58,675 nt of DNA from JAATGA01 sp047605605 (GTDB lineage: Bacteria > Pseudomonadota > Alphaproteobacteria > Rhodobacterales > Rhodobacteraceae), in NCBI GenBank assembly GCA_047605605.1, contig JASGFG010000012.1:1-58675 (forward strand), in the 5' to 3' direction. Below, one piece after another: positions 26,294 through 34,036 of this stretch; the stretch's first letter is position 1, and every line of letters begins with the position of its first letter. The notes under the pieces were generated by a model that was given only the letters and a program-made list of their open reading frames with translations, searched no databases and was not told the DNA's origin. A program made the position numbers and the translations under genes.

Positions 26294-29068
26294 ATGACCC
26301 TGCCGCTGATCGCCCTTTTGCCCTTTGCGGGCGCGCTTCTGGCCGGGATGGCGGGGCGGCATGGGCGCAGCCTGCCGATGGCCGCCGCGCTGGCCTGCAC
26401 GCTGGCCGGTCTTGCGCTGGTGCTGGGGCTGGCCCCGCGGGCGATGGCGGGGGCGGTCGAATGGCATCACCCGTGGATCCCCGCCCTGGGGCTGGACCTG
26501 TCCTTGCGGCTGGACGGGCTGGGCCTGTTGTTCGCGGTGCTGATCCTGGGCATCGGGGCGCTGATCCTGGTCTGGACGCGCTTCTATCTGGATGCGGCCG
26601 ATCCGATGGGCCGCTTCATCTGCCAGATGATGCTGTTCCAGGGGGCGATGCTGGGAATCGTCCTGTCCGGCAACCTGCTGCTGCTGCTGGTGTTCTGGGA
26701 GATGACATCGCTCGCCTCCTTTCTGCTGATCGGCTTCTGGTCCGCGCGGGCCGAGGCGCGGGCGGGCGCGCGCATGGCGCTGGCCGTGACGGGCGGCGGC
26801 GGGCTGGCGCTGATCGCCGGGGCGCTGATCCTTGGCAATCTGGCCGGCACGTTCGAGATTGCGGGGATTCTGGCGCGCGCCGGGCAGATCCGGCAATCGC
26901 CGCTGTTCCTGCCGGCGATGGCGCTGGTCCTGGCCGGGGCCTTTGCGAAATCGGCGCAGGTGCCGCTGCATTTCTGGCTGCCGCGCGCGATGGCGGCACC
27001 GACGCCCGTTTCGGCCTATCTGCATTCGGCGACGATGGTGAAGGCGGGGCTGTTCCTGATGGCCCGGCTGTGGCCGCTGTTCGCGCCCGCGCCGGAATGG
27101 GTGGCGGTTGTCACCACCATCGGGCTGGCGACGATGCTGGTCGGGGCGGTCTCGGCGCTGTTCCAGCGCGACCTGAAGGCGCTGCTGGCCTGTTCCACCG
27201 TCTCGCAACTGGGGCTGATCGCGATGCTTCTGGGCATCGGCACCCCGGCTGCTGCTGCGGCGGCGGCGTTCCACATCCTGAACCATGCGACATTCAAGGC
27301 CGCGCTGTTCATGGCGGGGGGCATCGTCGAACACGCGACCCATAGCCGCGACATGGCGCTGCTGCGCGGCCTTGGCCGCGCGATGCCCGTGACCTTTGCG
27401 CTGACGGGACTTGCGGCCCTGTCGATGGCGGGGGTGCCGCCCTTGAACGGCTTTCTGTCGAAAGAGATGATGCTGACCCAGGTGATGGCCCTGCCGCCGC
27501 CGACCCTGACGGCGCTGGTCGCGCTGTCGGCGGCGCTGTCGGCGGCCTACAGCTTTCGGCTGGTCGGGGCGATCTTCCTTGGCCCGGCCCCCGCCGCGCT
27601 GCATCCGCATGACCCCGGCCCGGGCCTGTGGCTGCCGCCTGCGGTGCTGGCGGCGGCGGTGGTGCTGATCGGGCTGATGCCGATGACGCTGGCTGGCCCG
27701 CTGGTCGATGCCGCAGCCGGGGCGATGACGGGCGTTCCGGTCCATCTGCATCTGGCGCTGTGGCACGGGCCGGTTCCCGCATTGTGGCTGTCGGTCATGG
27801 CACTTGGGGCGGGGCTGGCCCTGTGGGGGCTGTGGCCGCGGCTGGCCAAAGGCTGGGCCGCGGCATCGCCGCCCGACGCATTCGTGCTGGCCAGCCGCGG
27901 GCTGGATCTGCTGGCCCGCGGCTGCCGGGCGATCAGCGGGGCGATCCACGACGGGCGGCTGTCGCTGGCGCTGTTTGCCGCGGTGGCGGCGGTCGGGGCG
28001 GCCTCGGCCTGGGCCTTTGCCACAGCGCCCCATGCGCCGGGCGGGCGGGCCATGCTGCCGGTGCCGCCGGCGGTGCTGATCGGCTGGACCTGCCTGATGA
28101 TCGCGGCGGGCATGGTGGCGCTGCGCCATCGCGACCGGTTGCCGGCGCTGATCCTGACGGGGGTGGTCGGGCTGATGGTATCGGCCGCCTTCGCGCTGTT
28201 TTCCGCACCCGATCTGGCGCTGACCCAGATCACGGTCGAGGTGGTGACGGTGATCCTGATGCTGATGACCCTTTCGGTCCTGCCGCGCACCAGCCCGCCG
28301 GAAAGCCGCCCCTCGCGCCGCCTGCGCGATGCCGGTATCGCCGGGGCGGCGGGGGTGGGGATCGGCGCGCTGGCCTATGCGCTGATGCGGCGCGACTTTG
28401 CCTTTCCGCCGATTTCCGGCTTTCACCTGGCGCAGTCGTTGCCCGGCGCGGGGGGGACCAATGCGGTCAACACGATCATCGTCGATTTCCGCGGCTATGA
28501 CACCTACGGCGAGATCACGGTGCTGGGCATCGCCGCGCTGGTGATCCTTGCCCTGGTCGAGACGTTGCGCGGCCACCGTCCCGCCATGCAGGCGCTGGCC
28601 CGCCTGCCGCTGCCCGCGCCCGCCGGCGACGCCAACCCGCTGATGCTGGTGACGGCCAGCCGGGTGCTGCTGCCGCTGGCGATGACGGTGGGCATCTACA
28701 TCTATCTGCGCGGCCACAACCAGCCGGGCGGGGGCTTTGTCGCAGGGCTGATCTTTGCCATCGGCTTTGTCGCGCATTTCGTCGCCTCGGGCCTTGACTG
28801 GGCCGAGGCGCGGGTGCGCATGGGCGGGCAGGCGATGATCGCCGTCGGCCTGTTGATCGCCGGGGCGACGGGGATCGGTCCGCTCCTTGGCGGCAAGCCC
28901 TTCCTCACCTCGGGCTATGACCATTTCCACTGGCCCCTGGCGGGAGAGGTCGAGCTGGCCACCGCGGCCCTGTTCGACCTGGGGGTTTTCTTCGCCGTGC
29001 TGGGCGGGGTGATGCTGACCCTTGCCGCCATCGCCCGCCTGACCCGCGGCGCCGGAACGGGGGCCTAG
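26294..29068 (+). CDS. mrpA: Na+(K+)/H+ antiporter subunit MrpA fused to MrpB (PhaAB type, 924 aa)
   Basis: Proton-channel subunit related to NuoL, with an extra MrpB module. The NuoL-like core includes MTSLASFLLIGFWS, KSAQVPLHFWLPRAMAAPTPVSAYLHSATMVKAGLF-type sequence and LNHATFKAALFMAGG. From about residue 779 follows a MrpB (MnhB) domain with YIYLRGHNQPGGGFVAGLIF. The fusion is the known PhaAB arrangement of rhizobia and Rhodobacterales. ATG 26294 overlaps, as ATGA, the stop of a seven-codon mini-ORF that starts at 26274. First gene of a six-gene overlapping operon making a membrane complex for pH and Na+/K+ homeostasis. Confidence 0.95.
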   Translation: MTLPLIALLPFAGALLAGMAGRHGRSLPMAAALACTLAGLALVLGLAPRAMAGAVEWHHPWIPALGLDLSLRLDGLGLLFAVLILGIGALILVWTRFYLDAADPMGRFICQMMLFQGAMLGIVLSGNLLLLLVFWEMTSLASFLLIGFWSARAEARAGARMALAVTGGGGLALIAGALILGNLAGTFEIAGILARAGQIRQSPLFLPAMALVLAGAFAKSAQVPLHFWLPRAMAAPTPVSAYLHSATMVKAGLFLMARLWPLFAPAPEWVAVVTTIGLATMLVGAVSALFQRDLKALLACSTVSQLGLIAMLLGIGTPAAAAAAAFHILNHATFKAALFMAGGIVEHATHSRDMALLRGLGRAMPVTFALTGLAALSMAGVPPLNGFLSKEMMLTQVMALPPPTLTALVALSAALSAAYSFRLVGAIFLGPAPAALHPHDPGPGLWLPPAVLAAAVVLIGLMPMTLAGPLVDAAAGAMTGVPVHLHLALWHGPVPALWLSVMALGAGLALWGLWPRLAKGWAAASPPDAFVLASRGLDLLARGCRAISGAIHDGRLSLALFAAVAAVGAASAWAFATAPHAPGGRAMLPVPPAVLIGWTCLMIAAGMVALRHRDRLPALILTGVVGLMVSAAFALFSAPDLALTQITVEVVTVILMLMTLSVLPRTSPPESRPSRRLRDAGIAGAAGVGIGALAYALMRRDFAFPPISGFHLAQSLPGAGGTNAVNTIIVDFRGYDTYGEITVLGIAALVILALVETLRGHRPAMQALARLPLPAPAGDANPLMLVTASRVLLPLAMTVGIYIYLRGHNQPGGGFVAGLIFAIGFVAHFVASGLDWAEARVRMGGQAMIAVGLLIAGATGIGPLLGGKPFLTSGYDHFHWPLAGEVELATAALFDLGVFFAVLGGVMLTLAAIARLTRGAGTGA

Positions 29069-29398
29069 ATGGAGGCGCTTTTCGCAATCGCCATCGGCTG
29101 GCTGACCGCCTGCGGCCTGTACCTGATGCTGCGGATGCGCAGCTTTCCGGTGATGCTGGGGCTGACGCTGCTGTCCTATGCGGTGAACCTGTTCATCTTT
29201 GCCAGCGGCAGGCTGGTCCTGGACCATCCCGCCATCATCGGCGAAGGCGGCCCCCCCTATGCCGACCCGCTGCCGCAGGCCCTGGTCCTGACCGCCATCG
29301 TCATCTCCTTCGCGATGAGCGCGGTGATCGCCGTCATGGCCGTGGGCGCCTGGCTGGAAGGCGGCGATGACGGCGTCGACATGGAGAAGGGCGAATGA
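29069..29398 (+). CDS. mrpC: Na+(K+)/H+ antiporter subunit MrpC (109 aa)
   Basis: NuoK-like small membrane subunit with three helices; LTLLSYAVNLFIFASG and DPLPQALVLTAIVISFAMSA are the family patterns. Its ATG directly abuts the mrpA stop (TAGATG) and its stop overlaps mrpD. Confidence 0.95.
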   Translation: MEALFAIAIGWLTACGLYLMLRMRSFPVMLGLTLLSYAVNLFIFASGRLVLDHPAIIGEGGPPYADPLPQALVLTAIVISFAMSAVIAVMAVGAWLEGGDDGVDMEKGE

Positions 29399-30852
29399 GC
29401 CCCTGGATCATCGCCCCCGTCCTGCTGCCGGCGCTGAGCGGCGCGCTGATCCTGCTGGCGCTGCGCAATTCGCTGGCCATGCAGCGGATGGCCTCGCTGG
29501 CGGCGACGGGGGGTCTGTGCCTGCTGGCCGCGGGGCTTTTGTCCGCAACCGCGCCCGAGGCGCCGCAGGTCTACCGGCTGGGCGACTGGCCACTGCCCTT
29601 CGGCATCGCGCTGATGCTGGACCCGCTGTCGGCGATGATGGTCGCGCTGACCGCCGGGCTGGCGCTGGTGGTGCTGATCCATGTGCTGGCGACGGGAACC
29701 GATCGGCGCGGGCGGCATTTCCACACGCTGTTCCAGTTCCAGCTGATGGGGCTGAACGGCGCCTATCTGACGGCGGATGCCTTCAACCTGTTCGTGTTCT
29801 TCGAGGTTCTGCTGATCGCGAGCTATGGGCTGCTGATCCATGGCGGCGGGCGCGACCGGCTGCGCGCGGGGGTGCAGTATGTGGCGGTAAACCTGTTCGG
29901 GTCTGCCCTGTTCCTGTTCGCGCTGGCCACGATCTACGCGGTGACGGGGACGCTGAACATGGCCGATCTGGCGGTCAAGGTCGCGGCGCTGCCGCCGGGG
30001 GATCATGCGCTGATCCGCGTGGCGGCGGTGATGATGCTGGCGGTCTTTGCGATCAAGGGCGCGCTGGTGCCGTTCCAGTTCTGGCTGCCGGTCGCCTATC
30101 CCAATGCGCCGGGCGCGGTGGCGGCGCTGTTTGCGGTGATGACCAAGGTGGGGGCCTATGCCTTTCTGCGCTGCGCCACGCTGATCTTTCCGCCGGGCGC
30201 GGCGCCCATCGGCGGGCTGACGGGCGATCTGGTCCTGCCTGCGGCACTGGTCACGCTGGCGGTCGGTTCCATCGGTGTGCTGGGCGCGAAGAATGCGATG
30301 CGGCAGGCTGCCTTTGCGGCCATCGCCTCGATGGGCACGGTCTTTGCGGCGCTGTCGGTCTTTACCCCGCAGGGAACAGCGGCGGGGCTGTTCTACATGG
30401 TCCATTCGACGCTTGCGACCGCCGCGCTGTTCCTGATCGCCGATCAGGCGCGGGGCGGGCAGGCGCGGGACGGGCAGGCGCCGGGCGGACACGCGGCCGC
30501 CCTGTTCATGGCGGCGGCCGTCGCGATGGCGGGGCTGCCGCCCCTGTCGGGTTTTCCGGGCAAGCTGATGGTGCTGCAATCGCTGCCGCCCGGTGCGTGG
30601 TGGGTGGTGCTGGGCGGAACCTTCCTGATGCTGCTCGGCTTTGCCCGGCAGGGCAGCGACAGCTTCTGGAAGGCCCCCGCCGGTGCGCCTGCCCCCACAC
30701 GGGCGCTGCTGGCCCCCGCCCTGCTGATCGGGGCGCTGGCCGCCCTGACGCTGGGTGCCGGAAAGGTCATCGACTGGCTGATCCCGGTGGCCCGGGCATT
30801 GCACGCCCCCGCGGCCTATATCGCCGCCAACCAGTTGCCGGGGGCCGGATGA
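29395..30852 (+). CDS. mrpD: Na+(K+)/H+ antiporter subunit MrpD (485 aa)
   Basis: NuoN/M-like proton-conducting subunit with about 14 helices. FEVLLIASYGLLIHGG carries the conserved TM5-type Glu, and the KGALVPFQFWLPVAYPNAPGAV segment the conserved Lys. ATGA overlaps link it to mrpC and mrpE. Confidence 0.95.
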   Translation: MSPWIIAPVLLPALSGALILLALRNSLAMQRMASLAATGGLCLLAAGLLSATAPEAPQVYRLGDWPLPFGIALMLDPLSAMMVALTAGLALVVLIHVLATGTDRRGRHFHTLFQFQLMGLNGAYLTADAFNLFVFFEVLLIASYGLLIHGGGRDRLRAGVQYVAVNLFGSALFLFALATIYAVTGTLNMADLAVKVAALPPGDHALIRVAAVMMLAVFAIKGALVPFQFWLPVAYPNAPGAVAALFAVMTKVGAYAFLRCATLIFPPGAAPIGGLTGDLVLPAALVTLAVGSIGVLGAKNAMRQAAFAAIASMGTVFAALSVFTPQGTAAGLFYMVHSTLATAALFLIADQARGGQARDGQAPGGHAAALFMAAAVAMAGLPPLSGFPGKLMVLQSLPPGAWWVVLGGTFLMLLGFARQGSDSFWKAPAGAPAPTRALLAPALLIGALAALTLGAGKVIDWLIPVARALHAPAAYIAANQLPGAG

Positions 30853-31340
30853 AGCGGTTGATCCCCCATCCGGTGCTGAGCCTGGCGCTGTTCCTGCTGT
30901 GGCTGCTGCTGGTCAACGGCCTTGCGCCGGGCAGCCTGCTGATGGCGGGCCTGCTTGCGCTGGTCCTGCCGCATCTGGCCGGGCGGTGGTGGCCCAACCC
31001 CGCGCCGGTGCGCCATCTGCCGCTGCTGGCGGCCTATGTGGTGCTGGTGCTGCGCGACATCGTGGTCGCGAATATCCAGGTGGCGCGCATCATCCTGTTC
31101 ATGCCGCGCGACCGCATCCGTTCGGCCTGGATCGCCGTTCCGGTCGATCTGCGCAGCGCCGAGGCGATCACCCTTCTGGCCGGCACGATCACCATGACGC
31201 CGGGCACCGTCACCGCCGACATGACCGCGGACGGCCGCGTGCTGCTGATCCATTCCCTGCACGCGCCCGACCCCGATGCGGTGCGCGACGAGATCAAGTC
31301 CCGATACGAGGCCCGGCTGAAAAGGATATTCGACGAATGA
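30849..31340 (+). CDS. mrpE: Na+(K+)/H+ antiporter subunit MrpE (163 aa)
   Basis: Two N-terminal hydrophobic segments, then the MrpE hallmark DIVVANIQVARIIL and the conserved TLLAGTITMTPGTVTADM, followed by a cytoplasmic tail rich in charged residues. Starts with an ATGA overlap on mrpD. Confidence 0.95.
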   Translation: MKRLIPHPVLSLALFLLWLLLVNGLAPGSLLMAGLLALVLPHLAGRWWPNPAPVRHLPLLAAYVVLVLRDIVVANIQVARIILFMPRDRIRSAWIAVPVDLRSAEAITLLAGTITMTPGTVTADMTADGRVLLIHSLHAPDPDAVRDEIKSRYEARLKRIFDE

Positions 31341-31606
31341 TCGCCTGTGCCACCGCTTTCGCGATGATCTGCTTTGCCCTTGCCGCCGCGATGAACCTGT
31401 GGCGGCTGGTCACGGCGCCCGGCGTGCCGGACAAGGTTCTGGCGCTGGACACGATGGTGATCGACGTGATCGCGCTGATCGTGCTTTACGGCATCGCCAC
31501 CGGACGTGGCGTGAATTTCGAGGCGGCGATGCTGTTCGCCATGACCGGCTTTGTCGGCACGGTCGCCTTCTGCCGGTTCCTGTTGCGCGGAAAGGTGATC
31601 GAATGA
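31337..31606 (+). CDS. mrpF: Na+(K+)/H+ antiporter subunit MrpF (89 aa)
   Basis: Three-helix subunit. GVPDKVLALDTMVIDVIALIV is the family signature (conserved DRVLALDT-like motif). ATGA overlaps on both sides. Confidence 0.94.
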   Translation: MIACATAFAMICFALAAAMNLWRLVTAPGVPDKVLALDTMVIDVIALIVLYGIATGRGVNFEAAMLFAMTGFVGTVAFCRFLLRGKVIE

Positions 31607-31944
31607 TCCTGGCCGATATCCTGATCACGGCGCTGCTGGTCGTCGGGGGGCTGTTCGGCCTGCTGGGCAGCTATGGCCTGCTGCGCCTGCGCGACACGAT
31701 GCAGCGGCTTCATGCGCCGACCAAGGCCACGACCGTCGGGTTGGGCGCGACGCTGATCGCCTCGATGCTGAACGCCGCCGTCATGGGCCGGTTTTCGTGG
31801 CAGGAACTGATCGTCACCCTTTTCCTGCTGCTGACCGCGCCGATCACCGCCAATTTCATCGCCAAGGCACAGATCCACCTGGCCCGCCCCGACCTTCCGC
31901 CCTCGGGCCAGCGGCCCTGGGCCACGCTGGACCGCGAGGGGTGA
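31603..31944 (+). CDS. mrpG: Na+(K+)/H+ antiporter subunit MrpG (113 aa)
   Basis: Three-helix subunit with LLGSYGLLRLRDTMQRLHAPTKATTVG, the MrpG signature, and LLLTAPITANFIAKAQ. Last gene of the operon. Its TGA is directly followed by the reverse-complement stop of yqgE, together forming TGATCA; no terminator separates the two convergent units. Confidence 0.95.
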   Translation: MILADILITALLVVGGLFGLLGSYGLLRLRDTMQRLHAPTKATTVGLGATLIASMLNAAVMGRFSWQELIVTLFLLLTAPITANFIAKAQIHLARPDLPPSGQRPWATLDREG

Positions 31945-32499
31945 TCACGCCCGGCCGGCCGTCGCCGACAGGCCCAGCGGGTCGATGCCGATCCGGCGCA
32001 ACGCGCCTGTCCACTTTCCGCCGTCATCGGGGGAAAACACCAGATCCGCCGGCGCCTCGGCCGTCAGCCAGTCGTTGCGCAGGATCTCGGCCTCAAGCTG
32101 CCCCGGCCCCCAGCCCGAATAGCCAAGCGCCAGAAGCGCGGTCCCCGGCCCCTGCCCCTGGGCCAGCGCCTCCAGGATGTCGAGCGTGGCGGTCATCGCG
32201 AATCCGCCGTCGATCCGCATCGTGGCCGGGCTGCCGCTGTAATCGACCGAATGCAGGACAAAGCCGCGACCCCGTTCGACCGGGCCGCCGAAATGCACGC
32301 GGATGTCGCGCCCGGCCGGGGCGCGCGGAATCTCCAGCTGGTCCAGCAGGCCCGAAAAGCTGACATCCGGCACCGGCTTGTTGATGATCAGGCCCATGGC
32401 GCCTTCGTCCGAATGGGCGCAGATCAGGATCACGCTGCGTTCAAAGCGCGGGTCGCCCATGCCGGGCATCGCCACCAGAAGCTTGCCGCCAAGGTCCAT
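31945..32499 (-). CDS. YqgE/AlgH family protein (184 aa)
   Basis: Starts MDLGGKLLVAMPGMGDPRFE and contains GAMGLIINKP and ALGYSGWGPGQLEAEI, the conserved blocks of UPF0301 (YqgE/AlgH). Cytosolic, function unclear. ATG 32499 has AAGGGGG before it; a TTG further upstream is less likely. Confidence 0.93.
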   Translation of the reverse strand: MDLGGKLLVAMPGMGDPRFERSVILICAHSDEGAMGLIINKPVPDVSFSGLLDQLEIPRAPAGRDIRVHFGGPVERGRGFVLHSVDYSGSPATMRIDGGFAMTATLDILEALAQGQGPGTALLALGYSGWGPGQLEAEILRNDWLTAEAPADLVFSPDDGGKWTGALRRIGIDPLGLSATAGRA

Positions 32500-32627
32500 C
32501 TTTCCCCCTTTTTCCCCTGTCAAAGATGTGCGCTGGCGGCGCGCGCCTCAACCCCCAATCGCGTCGCGCGCGGCGCTTCGCCGGAAAGTGATTTCCATCC
32601 GCGCCGGGGCTGCCTATCTTCGCGGCC

Positions 32628-33416
32628 ATGATCCGCGCCCTTGTTCTTGCCCTGTCGCTGGCCCCGCCCGCCCTTGCCGCCACCCAGGACGAGGTGCTTC
32701 AGGCCACGGTCCTGCCCGGATGGCAGGCGCAGGACGGATCGCGCATGGCGGCGCTGCGCCTGAAGCTGGCCCCCGCATGGAAGACCTACTGGCGGGCACC
32801 GGGGGATGCGGGCATTCCGCCCAGCTTTGACTGGTCGGGGTCGGAAAACCTGGGATCGGTCCGCTATCTGTGGCCGCGGCCCGTGGTGTTCCATACCAAC
32901 GGGATGCAGACCATCGGCTATCACGACGAACTGGTCCTGCCGCTTCAGATCACGCCGCGCGATCCGTCGCAGCCCGTGGTGCTGCGCGGGCGGGTGGATC
33001 TGGGGATCTGCAACGAGATCTGTATGCCCGCCTCGCTTGAGGTTCAGGCCCGGCTGGAAGGCGCGGGTGCCCCCGATGCGGCGATCCGCGGCGCCCTTGC
33101 CGCCCGGCCCTCGACCGCGCGCGAGGCCGGGCTCTCGGCCATCGCCTGCTCGGTCTCGCCCTCGGCCAACGGGCTGCGCATCACGGCGCAGATGGCGATG
33201 CCCCGCCTTGGCGGCGATGAAACCGTGGTCTTCGAGGCCGGGCCGGATATCTGGGTGGACGAGGCGCAGACCACCCGCACTGGCGGTCATCTGGTCGCTG
33301 AGGCCGATATGGTCGCCGACAGCCGCGCGCCCTTTGCGCTCGACCGTTCGAACCTGGTCGTGACGGTGATCGCCCCGGATCGCGCGGTGGAAATCAGGGG
33401 CTGTCCGGCGCCCTGA
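32628..33416 (+). CDS. Periplasmic protein with DsbD N-terminal-type domain (262 aa)
   Basis: Signal peptide IRALVLALSLAPPALA. The rest is a single immunoglobulin-like domain of the DsbD-N family: AAWKTYW-like AWKTYWRAPGDAGIPPSFDWSGS, then YHDELVLPL and DLGICNEICMPAS, where the CxxxC pair is the likely redox centre. The membrane and thioredoxin parts of DsbD are absent, so it must get electrons from another protein. Such stand-alone versions are common in Rhodobacterales; partner unknown. Confidence 0.82.
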   Translation: MIRALVLALSLAPPALAATQDEVLQATVLPGWQAQDGSRMAALRLKLAPAWKTYWRAPGDAGIPPSFDWSGSENLGSVRYLWPRPVVFHTNGMQTIGYHDELVLPLQITPRDPSQPVVLRGRVDLGICNEICMPASLEVQARLEGAGAPDAAIRGALAARPSTAREAGLSAIACSVSPSANGLRITAQMAMPRLGGDETVVFEAGPDIWVDEAQTTRTGGHLVAEADMVADSRAPFALDRSNLVVTVIAPDRAVEIRGCPAP

Positions 33417-33493
33417 TCGCGCCCCGCCCCGGCCCGGAACTTTTTTCGCCGCACGCCAAGGATTGCCCCCGCATCCGCGTCCAACCTATCGTC

Positions 33494-34036
33494 ATGCTGA
33501 TGGATACGCCGGACGAAACCCTTGCCTCTGCCGCCGCCGCGGGCGACCGCGCGGCCTTTGGCCTTTTGCTGGAACGCCATTACGACCGCCTGCATGGCCT
33601 GTGCTGGCGGCTGACCGGCAGCCGGGCCGAGGCCGAGGATCTGGCGCAGGACATCTGCGCCGCCCTGCCCGCCCGGCTGTCGGGCTGGCGGGGCGAGGCG
33701 CGGTTCGCCACCTGGCTTTACCGTGTGGCGGTGAATGCCGCCCATGACCGTCGCCGGCGGCAGGCGACGCGGGCCCGGGCGGCGGCGGGCTGGGGCGATT
33801 GGGAAATCGCCCGGCAGGAGGCCATGGCCGAGGATCGCGCCCGCGGCGACTGGCTTTCCGCGGCGATGACCCGCCTTTCGCCAGACCTGCGCGACACCGT
33901 GGCGCTGGTTCTGGGCGAGGAGCTGACCCAGGCAGAGGCCGCCGTGGTTCTGGGACTGTCCGAGGGAACGGTCGCCTGGCGTATGGCGCAGGTGAAGAAG
34001 CGGCTGCGCGCCATGGCCGAGGAGGAGGCGAGATGA
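33494..34036 (+). CDS. ECF-type RNA polymerase sigma factor (180 aa)
   Basis: Sigma-70 family group 4 protein. Region 2 covers AAFGLLLERHYDRLHGLCWRLTGSRAEAEDLAQD and FATWLYRVAVNAAHDRRRR; region 4 is LRDTVALVLGEELTQAEAAVVLGLSEGTVAWRMAQVKKRL, a helix-turn-helix for the -35 element. ATG 33494 or 33500 could start it; neither has a strong ribosome site. The TGA overlaps the ATG of the VWA protein (ATGA), so the two are made together. That arrangement is typical for a sigma factor and its membrane-bound antagonist. Confidence 0.92.
   Translation: MLMDTPDETLASAAAAGDRAAFGLLLERHYDRLHGLCWRLTGSRAEAEDLAQDICAALPARLSGWRGEARFATWLYRVAVNAAHDRRRRQATRARAAAGWGDWEIARQEAMAEDRARGDWLSAAMTRLSPDLRDTVALVLGEELTQAEAAVVLGLSEGTVAWRMAQVKKRLRAMAEEEAR

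Noticed and set aside
23483..29227. 1914-residue open frame on the minus strand
   Set aside because: Only the last 564 residues (adenine deaminase) are real; the rest is antisense to the DMT transporter and mrp genes and is Gln/Arg/His-rich low-complexity, typical of a GC shadow.
33436..33493. ECF-type autoregulated promoter (GGAAC at 33436-33440)
   Set aside because: A good -35-like GGAAC is present but no CGTC/CGTT-like -10 at the required distance.
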